Below are positions 17,757 through 27,315 of a DNA stretch of 64,000 nucleotides, piece by piece (within the stretch, counting starts at the first letter, position 1; each line of letters begins with the position of its first letter). The DNA lies in contig NZ_NSKE01000010.1 in assembly GCF_002287075.1 (NCBI RefSeq), positions 1 to 64,000 on the forward strand, in the 5' to 3' direction. Source of the stretch: Fodinibius salipaludis. GTDB lineage: Bacteria; Bacteroidota; Rhodothermia; Balneolales; Balneolaceae. The notes under the pieces are model-generated. The model was given only the letters and a program-made list of their open reading frames with translations. It ran no database searches and was not told where the DNA came from. A program made the translations under genes and the position numbers.

Positions 17757-18641
17757 ATGGAAAACATTAAAATACTTGTCCCGCTCGACTTTTCTGACCT
17801 TGGATCCAAAGCACTCCATTCCGCCGAAAAGCTGGCTAAATTATTCAATGGAAGTGTCACCCCTTTTCACTCTTATTTACCACTTAATGAGGTTGACGGC
17901 GGTCCTTACATGTTTGGAATGGGGACTTCTACGATGGAAGATTTTGATGAAATTGAGGAAGCACTCCACGAACGACTTTCTGAACTGGCCAACGAAGAAA
18001 TTGACTCCTCACTGGTTACAGACCCCTTGATATCGATTGGTAATCCGGAGCAATCTATTGTGGAGGAATCCGAAGATTTTGACATGATCGTCATGACTAC
18101 ACACGGGCGTACGGGATTTTCTCGGTTTTTCCTCGGATCGGTATCTGAGAAAGTACTCAGAATGTCGAATGTTCCCGTTTTAATTGTCAACGAAGAACGT
18201 GAGCTTACCAACTTAGACCATATTATGGTGACAACCGATTTCTCGGACCACTCCAAAGAGGCCTTTCCGGTGGCGATGGAAATTGCAAAAAAAGCCAACG
18301 CCAAGCTTGAGCTGGTCAACATAATGCCGTATGATCCTCAGCATGAGGATGAACCCGATGATTCCAAGAAACAATTGCGGGAACAGCGCCTTAAGGTGTT
18401 AGCCAAAGAAGTGATGCACGAAATGGGCGACCTGCTGGAAACTAAGGTAATTGTATCAGAAGAAACTCCTCACGAGGCCATTCTTAATTATAACCTCGAT
18501 AATCCGCAAGATCTTATCGTTATGTCAACGGTGGGGCGTACCGGCATCGACTACCTCATGGTGGGCAGTACTACAGCCAATGTAGCCCGGCATGTAAAAA
18601 GTCCCGTACTAAGCGTAAATCCCAAAGCAAATAATAACTAA
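17757..18641 (+). CDS. Tandem universal stress protein (two UspA domains)
   Basis: The 294-residue protein has two UspA domains (about residues 3-146 and 155-290). Each ends in the ATP-binding pattern: THGRTGFSRFFLGSVSEKV in the first and TVGRTGIDYLMVGSTTANV in the second. Both copies therefore probably bind nucleotide. The protein is cytoplasmic and likely helps survival under stress or energy limitation. The next gene starts 6 bp after its stop, implying a shared transcript. Confidence 0.93.
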   Translation: MENIKILVPLDFSDLGSKALHSAEKLAKLFNGSVTPFHSYLPLNEVDGGPYMFGMGTSTMEDFDEIEEALHERLSELANEEIDSSLVTDPLISIGNPEQSIVEESEDFDMIVMTTHGRTGFSRFFLGSVSEKVLRMSNVPVLIVNEERELTNLDHIMVTTDFSDHSKEAFPVAMEIAKKANAKLELVNIMPYDPQHEDEPDDSKKQLREQRLKVLAKEVMHEMGDLLETKVIVSEETPHEAILNYNLDNPQDLIVMSTVGRTGIDYLMVGSTTANVARHVKSPVLSVNPKANNN

Positions 18642-18647
18642 CTGTTA

Positions 18648-19688
18648 ATGCATTTTTCGTTTCAAAAACTCTCCTATTTTCTCACTGCATTACTGCTTGT
18701 GTTAGCAGCCTGTGGTACGCCTTATCAACCGGAAGAAGACCCCGACGAGGAGCAGGAAGAAGAACAAGGAGAACAAATTGAACAAAACGATCCTGTATCA
18801 CCGGACGGCATTCTGGAAACCGTAACATGGAATATTGAATGGTATGGGGCGGAATCCAATGGGCCTTCAAACGAAATGCTTCAAACTAAAAATATTGTTG
18901 AAGTTGTAGACTCTTTAGACGCAGATCTCTACGCTTTTCAAGAAGTTGCGAATCAAGATGCTTTAAATGACATCGTTAAATACATGAACGGATACAGAGG
19001 TTTTACAGCCAGCCATGTTCCGAGAGACCAAAAAATGGCCTTCGTTTACAACACAAATACTATTGATTCTCTTGAGACAGGATCAATCAGTGACGTCAAG
19101 GAAGAATACCAAAATGATTGGGACTACTATTGGGCCAGTGGACGTACTCCCCTGTTTTTTCGCTTTAATTACACCTATGAAAACGTGACACAGAAATTCT
19201 ATGCCGTTGTAATCCACGGTAAAGCAAACACAAGCAATTATGCTGAATCCTATGAACGCCGGCAAAAAGCCGCTGAGGGACTTTATTACTTCTTAAAAGA
19301 TAATAAACCGGATGCCAATATTATTCTTTTAGGGGATTACAACGATGATGTTGATAAGTCGATTTATTATGAAGAGCAAAACGGAGACAACGTCTATCAG
19401 GAAACACCTTACGACGAATTTGTTGAAGACACTGATAATTTTGATGTAATAACAGAAGTTCTTTCAAAAGCAGATGAGACAGCCTCAGTACCTGAAGAGT
19501 ATACAGATCTCATTGATCATATTACGATTAGTGATGAGCTATTTGATGAGCATGTGCAAAATAGTACGCTCATTCATGATCCCAGACCATATATTAATAA
19601 CTATGGCAGTACCACTTCAGATCACCTTCCGGTCTGGGCTAAATTCAATATTACGACTACTTCAAAGTCACTGGCTAACAGCCAATAA
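18648..19688 (+). CDS. Endonuclease/exonuclease/phosphatase-fold lipoprotein
   Basis: The 346-residue protein has a lipoprotein signal (LLVLAAC, Cys22) and an acidic linker rich in Glu (about residues 28-45). The domain shows EEP-fold landmarks: TWNIEWYG with the first metal-ligand Asn, FQEV with the metal-binding Glu, LLGDYNDD with the catalytic Asp/Asn pair, and TSDHLPVWAKF with the closing Asp-His. It should be a metal-dependent phosphodiesterase or nuclease outside the cytoplasm; the substrate (DNA, RNA or a phospholipid) is not evident. The stop lies only 4 bp from that of the convergent porin gene. Confidence 0.9.
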   Translation: MHFSFQKLSYFLTALLLVLAACGTPYQPEEDPDEEQEEEQGEQIEQNDPVSPDGILETVTWNIEWYGAESNGPSNEMLQTKNIVEVVDSLDADLYAFQEVANQDALNDIVKYMNGYRGFTASHVPRDQKMAFVYNTNTIDSLETGSISDVKEEYQNDWDYYWASGRTPLFFRFNYTYENVTQKFYAVVIHGKANTSNYAESYERRQKAAEGLYYFLKDNKPDANIILLGDYNDDVDKSIYYEEQNGDNVYQETPYDEFVEDTDNFDVITEVLSKADETASVPEEYTDLIDHITISDELFDEHVQNSTLIHDPRPYINNYGSTTSDHLPVWAKFNITTTSKSLANSQ

Positions 19689-19692
19689 ATCT

Positions 19693-21183
19693 TTACAGCG
19701 TCATTCTAAGACCAGTCATTATATTAAGGCGGGTCACTTGCTCATCAACCACTTCGGTGACATCAGGCGTAGAATAGAGGGCGTTTTGATCATCCCAGAA
19801 GCTGTATTGAAGACCAAAATCAAAAGTAAGACCTTTGGTTAAAACGGCACTGAATCCCCCGCTGATAAATTGGCGATCACTGTTGATGCCATCCTGTGGA
19901 CTGGGGAAATAAGCATATCCCCCACGAGCTGTAAAATTATCGTTGGCTTTATATTCTAATCCACCCCTCAGATTTATAGCATCACTCAATGCGGACTTCA
20001 CTTCGGAGTTTATATCATTCTCTTGGGGATTTAAATTGATCTCATCAAAATCGATTTTCGCATCCGAATAGGAAATAGCTTCAGCCGATCCCGAGAGCGT
20101 AAGCTTGGGTATACCTGAAAAGGTTACCCCTGCTTTAATCCGCTGCGGCCGTGTTATTGTATATGAAAATGTACCGGGTGCCTCATCAGAAAATTGGACG
20201 GTATTATCGAAAGTTGTCGTGATTTTAGTATTAAACTCTTCATCAATGAACAGTTTCGAGGGAAACTCATAGCTGACACCTAATTTAAAGTCGGACATAG
20301 GCTCGTAGATAATTCCAAGGCGGGCACTAAATGCCTGAATTTCGGCATCGATTCTATCAACGCTTAAAATATTATCAATATCTGTATCAGGGTTACCATC
20401 CCCATCGGAATCAATAAAATCGGCGTTGTAATCATCCTGCCGATCTGATTCCAAGAACTCCCTTCTATAGGTGTACGTGCCGTTATAGTACCCAAACGAG
20501 CCGCCGATAAATAGGTTTTCAATAAACTCAGTCGCCATAAAAATAGAATACTCCCCCGTTTTACCTCGCTCAGTCATTTCAATATCCTGATTGATTCCCG
20601 GGAATTGTGAGAATCCAATGCGGAAAATCGAAGAGGTCTCAGCAAAAGAACTGTCGGTCGTCGCAAAATCGACGGCATAGGTATCAAAAGCAGCAAAAAA
20701 CAAACTGTCATCACTGGTCGTATTATAGAAATCAGTGATGGTAGAACCGTCATTTCTTCCCGAAGCCGAAAGTGCCCGATTAAAATCGGTCGTTTGACTA
20801 TATCCTCCTCCCACTACCAGACTACCTCGCGTGGTAGGCACTTTATACACCAAACCAAGGTCGCCAATACCTGTTTGATTATCGGAGTAGTTAGAAGTAT
20901 TCCCCAAATAGGTCCCCGTTTCGTCGAGAAAGCGGCTACTTAATCCCATCGAGAGAAAGCTTTCCTCAAACAGTGCCATCGAGGCCGGATTTTCCTGATA
21001 GGCACCGAATCCAGTGGCATTACTAACCCCCGGCATCACTATACTAATGGGATCGTACGAGGGATACTCCAGGCTATATCGCAGTACATCATCCGCGCTC
21101 TGGGCTTTAAGTTGAATAGTAGAAATAACGAACACACCAATGAGTAACAAAATACTTTTTTTAGACATACTTCTGTCATTCAT
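19693..21183 (-). CDS. FadL/OmpP1-family outer-membrane transport protein
   Basis: The 496-residue protein has a signal peptide (ending LKAQ; the start could also be the ATG five codons in, at 21168). The N-terminus has the FadL-type hatch with YQENPASMALF, carrying the NPA motif, followed by many alternating strands ending in an aromatic Leu-rich strand. The family forms a 14-strand barrel for uptake of hydrophobic compounds such as fatty acids. A DSDGDGNPDTDIDNI loop resembles a calcium-binding insertion. Substrate is unknown. Confidence 0.85.
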   Translation of the reverse strand: MNDRSMSKKSILLLIGVFVISTIQLKAQSADDVLRYSLEYPSYDPISIVMPGVSNATGFGAYQENPASMALFEESFLSMGLSSRFLDETGTYLGNTSNYSDNQTGIGDLGLVYKVPTTRGSLVVGGGYSQTTDFNRALSASGRNDGSTITDFYNTTSDDSLFFAAFDTYAVDFATTDSSFAETSSIFRIGFSQFPGINQDIEMTERGKTGEYSIFMATEFIENLFIGGSFGYYNGTYTYRREFLESDRQDDYNADFIDSDGDGNPDTDIDNILSVDRIDAEIQAFSARLGIIYEPMSDFKLGVSYEFPSKLFIDEEFNTKITTTFDNTVQFSDEAPGTFSYTITRPQRIKAGVTFSGIPKLTLSGSAEAISYSDAKIDFDEINLNPQENDINSEVKSALSDAINLRGGLEYKANDNFTARGGYAYFPSPQDGINSDRQFISGGFSAVLTKGLTFDFGLQYSFWDDQNALYSTPDVTEVVDEQVTRLNIMTGLRMTL

Positions 21184-21223
21184 GAATTAAAAATGATTGC
21201 GTAGGAATGTGGCGCATTAACTA

Positions 21224-22513
21224 TTAATTGCCACGGCTTCTGTCCGAGCTCGATGAACTGCCATTATCGCTTCGACTTCGGGACGAAGAACTACTACTGC
21301 CCCGTGAACGTGAATTACTGGATGATGATTTACTTCTTGTCACCGAACTGCGATTGTTACTACTCGAACTACGATTTATAGCCGACCTGTTTGTCGATGG
21401 GTAACTGCTTCTGGTACGTAATGTTCGTCCATTATTCCCATTCGAAAAGCTGCTGGTTCCTTGTTCAAAAAAGTTCTTCATCCGGTTAAAAAATGTTGTT
21501 CTCTCCCTGTTACTATTTGACTGAGATCGGTTTATGATACTATTTCTATTATTGCTGTTTCGAGCCCGAATCTGTTCCAACTGTTTTTCATCAATAACAA
21601 GCGGTAGCTCGTCACCTCTGCGATAGTCATAACGATCTACCCGACTGTTATTAATTTGACCTTGCCCTCTTGTTCGACTCCGGCTTGAGGAACTACTGTC
21701 ATCCCGGCTTTTCGTACGCTTCACAGTTGACCTGTCCGAAGTATCTCGAGTGCGAGTGGTACCTACCGATCGGGTGCGAACCGTTGAAGATTTTCGATTA
21801 GTCACCGCAGCACTTCGATCCCCACTAACCGCTCTGGATCTATTGCCACTTGATTCCACCCGGTTTGTGCCAATGGAACGCGGACCATAACGAACATTGC
21901 TATCCTCTCTTACTTTTTTATCGGGATAATATCCTTGTCCATATCCGGACTTTCCATAAAAATTCCCATATCCATAGGCATATCCACTGTAATATCGATG
22001 CCAATAGTAGTCATAATAGGGGCTATAGAACGGATCGTAATAACCGTAATGATACGAAGGCCATCCCCATCTTAAACTAATCGATAACCCATAATGCGGT
22101 CGATCGTACCACCGACCGTAAAAGCTGTGATAGGCCCAGCGATCATAACTAAACGGATGCCACGAATAAAAAGAACTATATCTTAAATGAGGATAAGTAT
22201 TATATCCATACCAGTCATCACCGTAAAAGTTGTATACATTGCCATATTTAGTAGCATACTCGTAATCCTTATAATATACCGGGATATACTCTTTGGCTTC
22301 CGCTTGTTGATGCTCTGCCTCAGTTACATCGCCATTCGTTTGATCTTGCGAAGACTCATCTTCCTCCTCCCCACTCCAAGCATAGGTGGAAGTATCGCTT
22401 GCCTTTTTCTTATCCGTAACCTTTTTCATGGTTTCACTATACTGAAGCTGAGTATAGCAACCAGTTAGGAGGAGTGACATCAGCGTAATTATCAATGCTT
22501 TAAACAGTTTCAT
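21224..22513 (-). CDS. Tyr-rich, Ser/Arg-rich low-complexity lipoprotein
   Basis: From ATG 22513 the protein has 429 residues with a lipobox LLLTGC. The middle (about residues 70-195) is extraordinarily rich in Tyr, Trp, Phe and Gly (for example YGYYDPFYSPYYDYYW). The remaining part up to the end is dominated by Ser, Arg and Asn in RS-like runs, with a short patch RGDELPLVIDEKQLEQIRARN. No enzymatic domain is visible. The composition suggests an intrinsically disordered surface or matrix-like protein. Similar proteins occur in Bacteroidota (recollection). Function is unknown. Confidence 0.75.
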   Translation of the reverse strand: MKLFKALIITLMSLLLTGCYTQLQYSETMKKVTDKKKASDTSTYAWSGEEEDESSQDQTNGDVTEAEHQQAEAKEYIPVYYKDYEYATKYGNVYNFYGDDWYGYNTYPHLRYSSFYSWHPFSYDRWAYHSFYGRWYDRPHYGLSISLRWGWPSYHYGYYDPFYSPYYDYYWHRYYSGYAYGYGNFYGKSGYGQGYYPDKKVREDSNVRYGPRSIGTNRVESSGNRSRAVSGDRSAAVTNRKSSTVRTRSVGTTRTRDTSDRSTVKRTKSRDDSSSSSRSRTRGQGQINNSRVDRYDYRRGDELPLVIDEKQLEQIRARNSNNRNSIINRSQSNSNRERTTFFNRMKNFFEQGTSSFSNGNNGRTLRTRSSYPSTNRSAINRSSSSNNRSSVTRSKSSSSNSRSRGSSSSSSRSRSDNGSSSSSDRSRGN

Positions 22514-22625
22514 AGCGATCTCCATATTAAATTTCAGTAGAGTAATCTGGCGTTCCAGTTATTTTCTATCACTATTTTATCAAACAATAACATGATTAAC
22601 AATCACATATTCATGCGAAGGAGGT

Positions 22626-23261
22626 CTAAATTTCTCCCTTTAATGACTTCGCAATGACTTCCGCCTTAGAGTTAACGTGCAGCTTCTTGTAAATATTGCG
22701 GATATGTGCACGAACCGTATCTATAGAAATGTCGTAGCGGTCAGCGATCATTTTATAGCTTAATCCATCCACGAGCCCATTTACGATATCATGTTCACGG
22801 GGCGTCAGATCTGAATCGGTATTCTTTTTCGGTGCATTTTCCTGGAAATGGTTAATTACCTTGCGCGCAATCTGTGGGGACATAGGCGCGCCGCCGTCTA
22901 CAAGCTTTAAAATCGACTCCTTAATTTCCGGCAACGAGGTATGTTTTAGCAAATATCCCGATGCTCCAGCCCGCAGGGCATTGAAAATTTTGTGGGAATC
23001 GTGATACACCGTTAGCATGATGATATCAACATCTTCATACTTCTCTTTAATCAGACCTATGCCTTTTATACCTGACATCCCGGGAAGTTGAATATCCATC
23101 AAAATAACATCCGGCGCAGGATGATCTTCAAGATATTCCAGCATCTCCTCAACTGAATCCACCGCAACAGGACATGACAACTCATCCTGCATATCCAGAT
23201 AGCGCTGTATTAAATCCCGTATTTTTTTATTGTCCTCAACAATTCCAACTACTGGTGCCAT
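22626..23261 (-). CDS. NarL/FixJ-type response regulator
   Basis: The 211-residue protein joins a receiver domain (residues 1-125) to a LuxR-type HTH (about 148-208). The acidic pair Glu9-Asp10, phosphoacceptor Asp56 (ILMDIQLPGMSG), Thr and Lys (LKH) of the receiver are all present. The HTH block is LTPREHDIVNGLVDGLSYKMIADRYDIS then TVRAHIRNIYKKL. It lies 39 bp after the sensor kinase gene and is its evident partner. Confidence 0.93.
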   Translation of the reverse strand: MAPVVGIVEDNKKIRDLIQRYLDMQDELSCPVAVDSVEEMLEYLEDHPAPDVILMDIQLPGMSGIKGIGLIKEKYEDVDIIMLTVYHDSHKIFNALRAGASGYLLKHTSLPEIKESILKLVDGGAPMSPQIARKVINHFQENAPKKNTDSDLTPREHDIVNGLVDGLSYKMIADRYDISIDTVRAHIRNIYKKLHVNSKAEVIAKSLKGEI

Positions 23262-23300
23262 AATACCGGAGCTTTTACATTTGAACTAAATCCGTACTAA

Positions 23301-26162
23301 TTAATTACAATTCTCTACGATCACTTCAAAACCATTTTTATTATTAAATGTAATTTCTCCATCAATTCGTTTCGCTCTCATCTTCATATTCCTTAGTCCC
23401 TGCCCACTTTTTCGCGATCCTGAAACTTCAGTCCCATTATCTTTAATCCCCATTGTAAACCCACTACTATCAACACATAACTTTACATCTACACGATCTG
23501 CATTTGAATGCTTGGCTATATTATTTACCGCTTCCTTAAATATTAGATACAAATTTTCTTTTAATGACACATCCAATTGTCGCTGCATATCACAATCAAA
23601 ATCGTAATACACCTTCCGGTCCGGTAATACATTATTCATATAATCCTGCATCCGATCTGTAAGATCTCCTATCGTATCATTACGGGCATCAATCGACCAT
23701 ACAATATCGTCAAGACTGGAGACTATTCTACGACTTTGTGTACCAATCTGCTTAAGGGATTCTTCCATCTTATTCGGCACATCCATTGTTTGCAGAAAGT
23801 CAGACTGTAGCGCAATTTCTGTTAGAGCCGATCCCACATCATCATGCAGATCACTGGCAATACGTACGCGCATTCGCTCCATTTCTATCATCTTTTTGAC
23901 GCGGTAGTAGTTGTAAATAAACAGCATGATACCTGCCAGAGCGAAAACAACCAATACAATAAACCACCACTGCAGCCAAAATGGGGCCTGCACCGAAAAA
24001 CTAATACGTGCAGCCTCGGGACTCCATCGCCCATTAAAATTTCGTGCCTTTACCTCAAAGGTATAGTCTCCGGGCATAAGTGCAGAATACCGAACCGAAG
24101 ACTGAGTAGTTTCCTGCCATCCTTGATCAGAATTTTTTAATCGATAACGATATTGCATCTGATGAGGGGCCGCAAAGCTAATGCCGATAAATTCGATCGT
24201 GATATTACGATTTTCACTCCCAATATCCACAGGCTCTTTGATAGAAATACGTTCCCCGGATACGCTAACATTTTCAATATGTACCTTGGGGGCGACATTG
24301 CCAATCTTTTCTTTGGAGGGATCCAAAACGGATACCCCTCCTACCGATCCAAACCAAAGTCTTCCGCGGCTATCCTTAAATGAAGCTCCTGCATTCATTT
24401 CGTTGGAGATAAGTCCCTGATCGGTGGTAAGTAATCGAAAAATCTGGGTATCCGTATTTTCAGTTCCCGATTGATAGGCCCGGTGATCAAATCGAACAAC
24501 GCCCTTATTAGTCCCGATCCAGAAAATTCCGCGCTCATCCTGTTCTATAAAATAGCAAACCTTATCAGGCAGTCCATTTTCGGGGGTTATAGCTTCAAAA
24601 CCATCGCCGGTAAAGCGGGCAATACCACCAAATGTCGTCACCCATAATTCCCCGTTATCAGCAATTAATACATCCAGAATACCATTATTGGGCAACCCAT
24701 CCTGCAGCGTATAATTTGTAAATGTGTTGTCTTTTAATCGGCTTACCCCTCCATAAGTGGCCGCCCAAATAGACCCGTCAGCTCCCCTTTCCAGTGCCAT
24801 TACCGTATTATTAGCTAATCCGTCATCTTCGGTAAACTGGTCAAATTGTTTATCTCGATATCGAATAATTCCCTCCCCGTAGGTCCCCAATAAAATATCT
24901 GAACCATCATGAGAAGGTAAGATTGCACGAATTTTTCGATGGGGAAGCTCATGCTCGTCAAAATTATTGAATGTCTCATAATTATAGATACTAAATCCCC
25001 AACGCGTACCAACCAACAGCTGGTTCTGATCATCCGTACGCAACGTATATACCTTATTATCTACCAAACCATCTGAGGCATTGATAGTTTTAAGTGATTT
25101 TCCGTCAATTTGGGTTATGCCTCCACCGTAGGTAGAAACCCACTGATGTCCTTTGTGATCTTCAGTAATTGAGGTAACGACATTGTTGGGTAATCCATCC
25201 TCAATCGTATAATTTTCAAACTGATCCCCTAAGAAAAGGCTAATCCCTCCACCAAAGGTACCAAACCAGATATTACCCTCGGTGTCATAATACGTTGAAT
25301 GGATAATATTATTCGCTAATCCCTCATCCGCCGAATAGTTTTTAAATTCCCCGGCAGAAAAATAGCTGGCCCCCTCTTCGGTTCCCAGCCATACGTTATT
25401 ATTTTCGTCTGTTGATATGGATTGAATCCGATTATTGATTAAACCGTCTTGTTCAGTAAAACAGCTGATTTCTTCTTCGAATATCCTGCAGAGACCACCT
25501 CGGCTGGCAATCCAAAGTTCTCCACTTTCAGTTAATGCAAGATCCCGAAGTCGATTGTCGGGCAATCCATGTCGGGTCGTATAGGTTCTAAAGTTCCCGT
25601 CCTCCAGCTTCGTGAGTCCCTCACGGGTAGCAAACCAAATAACCCCATTGTTATCCTCCAGAACATCCCGCACCCGATTACTGCCCATTCCATGTACTTC
25701 TCGATACTGCGTAAGCTGTTGATTGCGATTCCAATGCCAAACCCCTTCGCCATCCGTTGTAAACCAAAACTCATTTCTGCTGTCATTATAAATCGATAAA
25801 ATGGAACTGGAGACCAGTGGCTGCAGCACCGGGATGGTATAAATACTATCTTCTCTCATGACGTTAACACCACCTTCAGTTCCTATCCACAGCTGATTAT
25901 CTCTATCCGCATAAAGCGACTGTATCTCGTTATTGAGTAAGCCATCCTCAACGTAATAGTTTTTAAATCTAACGCCGTCAAAACGGTTTAAGCCATAGCC
26001 GGTACCAACCCAAAGATATCCGTCTTTATCTTGGCTAATCGTGTTAACGACCGCTTCACTTAAACCGTTTTCAATAGAGTAGGTTCGAAAAGGATATGTT
26101 TGCGCCTCCACTGCAGCGGCTGTAAAAAGAAGTAGTAAGAATAAGCTGATTCCTTTCTTCAT
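23301..26162 (-). CDS. Two-component sensor kinase with beta-propeller sensor domain
   Basis: The 953-residue protein has a signal peptide, then about 13-14 Reg_prop repeats (GLNRFDG, GLPNN, GVSRL type) making two periplasmic propellers. A Y_Y_Y domain (about 635-705) and one membrane span (about 722-746) follow. The HisKA_3 block has phosphoacceptor His773 in SDLHDDVGSAL; the HATPase N-box is FKEAVNNIAKHS and the G-box GQGLRNMKMRAKRI. This is the periplasmic two-component propeller architecture, but without the response-regulator part of Bacteroides hybrid systems; the regulator is the separate downstream gene. The ligand is unknown. Confidence 0.93.
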   Translation of the reverse strand: MKKGISLFLLLLFTAAAVEAQTYPFRTYSIENGLSEAVVNTISQDKDGYLWVGTGYGLNRFDGVRFKNYYVEDGLLNNEIQSLYADRDNQLWIGTEGGVNVMREDSIYTIPVLQPLVSSSILSIYNDSRNEFWFTTDGEGVWHWNRNQQLTQYREVHGMGSNRVRDVLEDNNGVIWFATREGLTKLEDGNFRTYTTRHGLPDNRLRDLALTESGELWIASRGGLCRIFEEEISCFTEQDGLINNRIQSISTDENNNVWLGTEEGASYFSAGEFKNYSADEGLANNIIHSTYYDTEGNIWFGTFGGGISLFLGDQFENYTIEDGLPNNVVTSITEDHKGHQWVSTYGGGITQIDGKSLKTINASDGLVDNKVYTLRTDDQNQLLVGTRWGFSIYNYETFNNFDEHELPHRKIRAILPSHDGSDILLGTYGEGIIRYRDKQFDQFTEDDGLANNTVMALERGADGSIWAATYGGVSRLKDNTFTNYTLQDGLPNNGILDVLIADNGELWVTTFGGIARFTGDGFEAITPENGLPDKVCYFIEQDERGIFWIGTNKGVVRFDHRAYQSGTENTDTQIFRLLTTDQGLISNEMNAGASFKDSRGRLWFGSVGGVSVLDPSKEKIGNVAPKVHIENVSVSGERISIKEPVDIGSENRNITIEFIGISFAAPHQMQYRYRLKNSDQGWQETTQSSVRYSALMPGDYTFEVKARNFNGRWSPEAARISFSVQAPFWLQWWFIVLVVFALAGIMLFIYNYYRVKKMIEMERMRVRIASDLHDDVGSALTEIALQSDFLQTMDVPNKMEESLKQIGTQSRRIVSSLDDIVWSIDARNDTIGDLTDRMQDYMNNVLPDRKVYYDFDCDMQRQLDVSLKENLYLIFKEAVNNIAKHSNADRVDVKLCVDSSGFTMGIKDNGTEVSGSRKSGQGLRNMKMRAKRIDGEITFNNKNGFEVIVENCN

Positions 26163-26230
26163 AATTATAAAAACGAAACGGCTGGAAGAATATTTAATAG
26201 CTACCCCCTATTCTATCAAAAGTTTAGACA

Positions 26231-26261
26231 AATAAAAAAGCCCCGAAAATCGGGGCTTTAA
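26231..26261 (-). terminator. Rho-independent terminator after rpoD
   Basis: AAAGCCCCGA (26237-26246) and TCGGGGCTTT (26250-26259) pair perfectly around a three-base loop and are followed on the minus strand by a T-run. It ends the rpoD transcript; T-rich flanks on both sides mean it could work bidirectionally. Confidence 0.9.
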
Positions 26262-26287
26262 AATACTTAAATATATTTGTGCGGATA

Positions 26288-27142
26288 TTATCCTAAATAA
26301 GCACGCAATGCGGCACTTCTGTTATGGTGACGCAACTTGCGGAGTGCTTTCTCTTTAATCTGACGAACACGTTCACGCGTCAAATCAAAACGCTCACCAA
26401 TTTCTTCGAGCGTCAGCGAGTGTTCGCGACCAATGCCAAAATAAAGTCGGATAACCTCAGCTTCTCGGTTGGTCAGCTTTGAAAGTGCTCGCTCAATTTC
26501 AACTTTGAGTGATTCACCCATCAGATCCGTATCAGGATCGGGGGTTTCTTCATTTTCAAGCACATCGAGCAGACGATTATCTTCGCCCTGAGCAAAAGGA
26601 GCATCCACGGAAAGGTGTCGGCCGGAAATTTTAAGCGTATCGGCCACTTCCGAAACCGTCATATCAAGACTTTCAGCAAGTTCGGCGGCAGAAGGAACAC
26701 GTTCATACTCTTGCTCCAGCTTGGAAAGCTCTTTACCAATTTTATTAAGTGCTCCAACGCGGTTCAAAGGCAAACGTACAATACGACTTTGCTCGGCCAA
26801 TGCCTGCAAAATAGACTGACGAATCCACCAAACGGCGTACGAAATAAACTTAAAGCCACGTGTTTCATCAAAACGTTTAGCGGCTTTAATCAAACCGAGA
26901 TTCCCTTCATTAATAAGGTCGCCCAATGAAAGCCCTTGATTTTGATACTGCTTTGCAACAGAAACAACAAAACGAAGGTTTGCTTTCGTTAAATCTTCAA
27001 GCGCCTTTTGACTGCCTTTTTGAATTTCTTTGGCAAGCCTGACCTCGTCTTCAGGAGTAATAAGCTTTTCCTTTCCTATCTCCTGTAAATAACGGTCGAG
27101 AGATTCTGATTCTCGAGTAGAAATACCTGAACTTCTAGCCAC
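26288..27142 (-). CDS. rpoD: Primary sigma factor RpoD, short Bacteroidota type
   Basis: The 284-residue protein lacks region 1.1 and the long non-conserved insert, as in Bacteroidota and relatives. Region 1.2 is [21 protein letters not shown], region 2 contains [20 protein letters not shown] and [17 protein letters not shown], region 3 is around [14 protein letters not shown], and region 4 has the [20 protein letters not shown]-like block. The best start is GTG 27142, as no in-frame ATG sits upstream. It is expected to recognise the group's unusual -33/-7 promoters rather than -35/-10. Confidence 0.95.
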   Translation of the reverse strand: MARSSGISTRESESLDRYLQEIGKEKLITPEDEVRLAKEIQKGSQKALEDLTKANLRFVVSVAKQYQNQGLSLGDLINEGNLGLIKAAKRFDETRGFKFISYAVWWIRQSILQALAEQSRIVRLPLNRVGALNKIGKELSKLEQEYERVPSAAELAESLDMTVSEVADTLKISGRHLSVDAPFAQGEDNRLLDVLENEETPDPDTDLMGESLKVEIERALSKLTNREAEVIRLYFGIGREHSLTLEEIGERFDLTRERVRQIKEKALRKLRHHNRSAALRAYLG

Positions 27143-27315
27143 GGGATATGATGGGTTAAATTAGGATTTATTAGCGATGATTTGATCTGCTGCTAAAGAT
27201 CACTTCGATAAGACAATCAAGTTAAATGGGATAATACAACGACAAAGTTGGATATATGTTGTCTATTCTCGATCTCTATAATATAAGACTTTAAAATACA
27301 AATTTCGAACCAATT

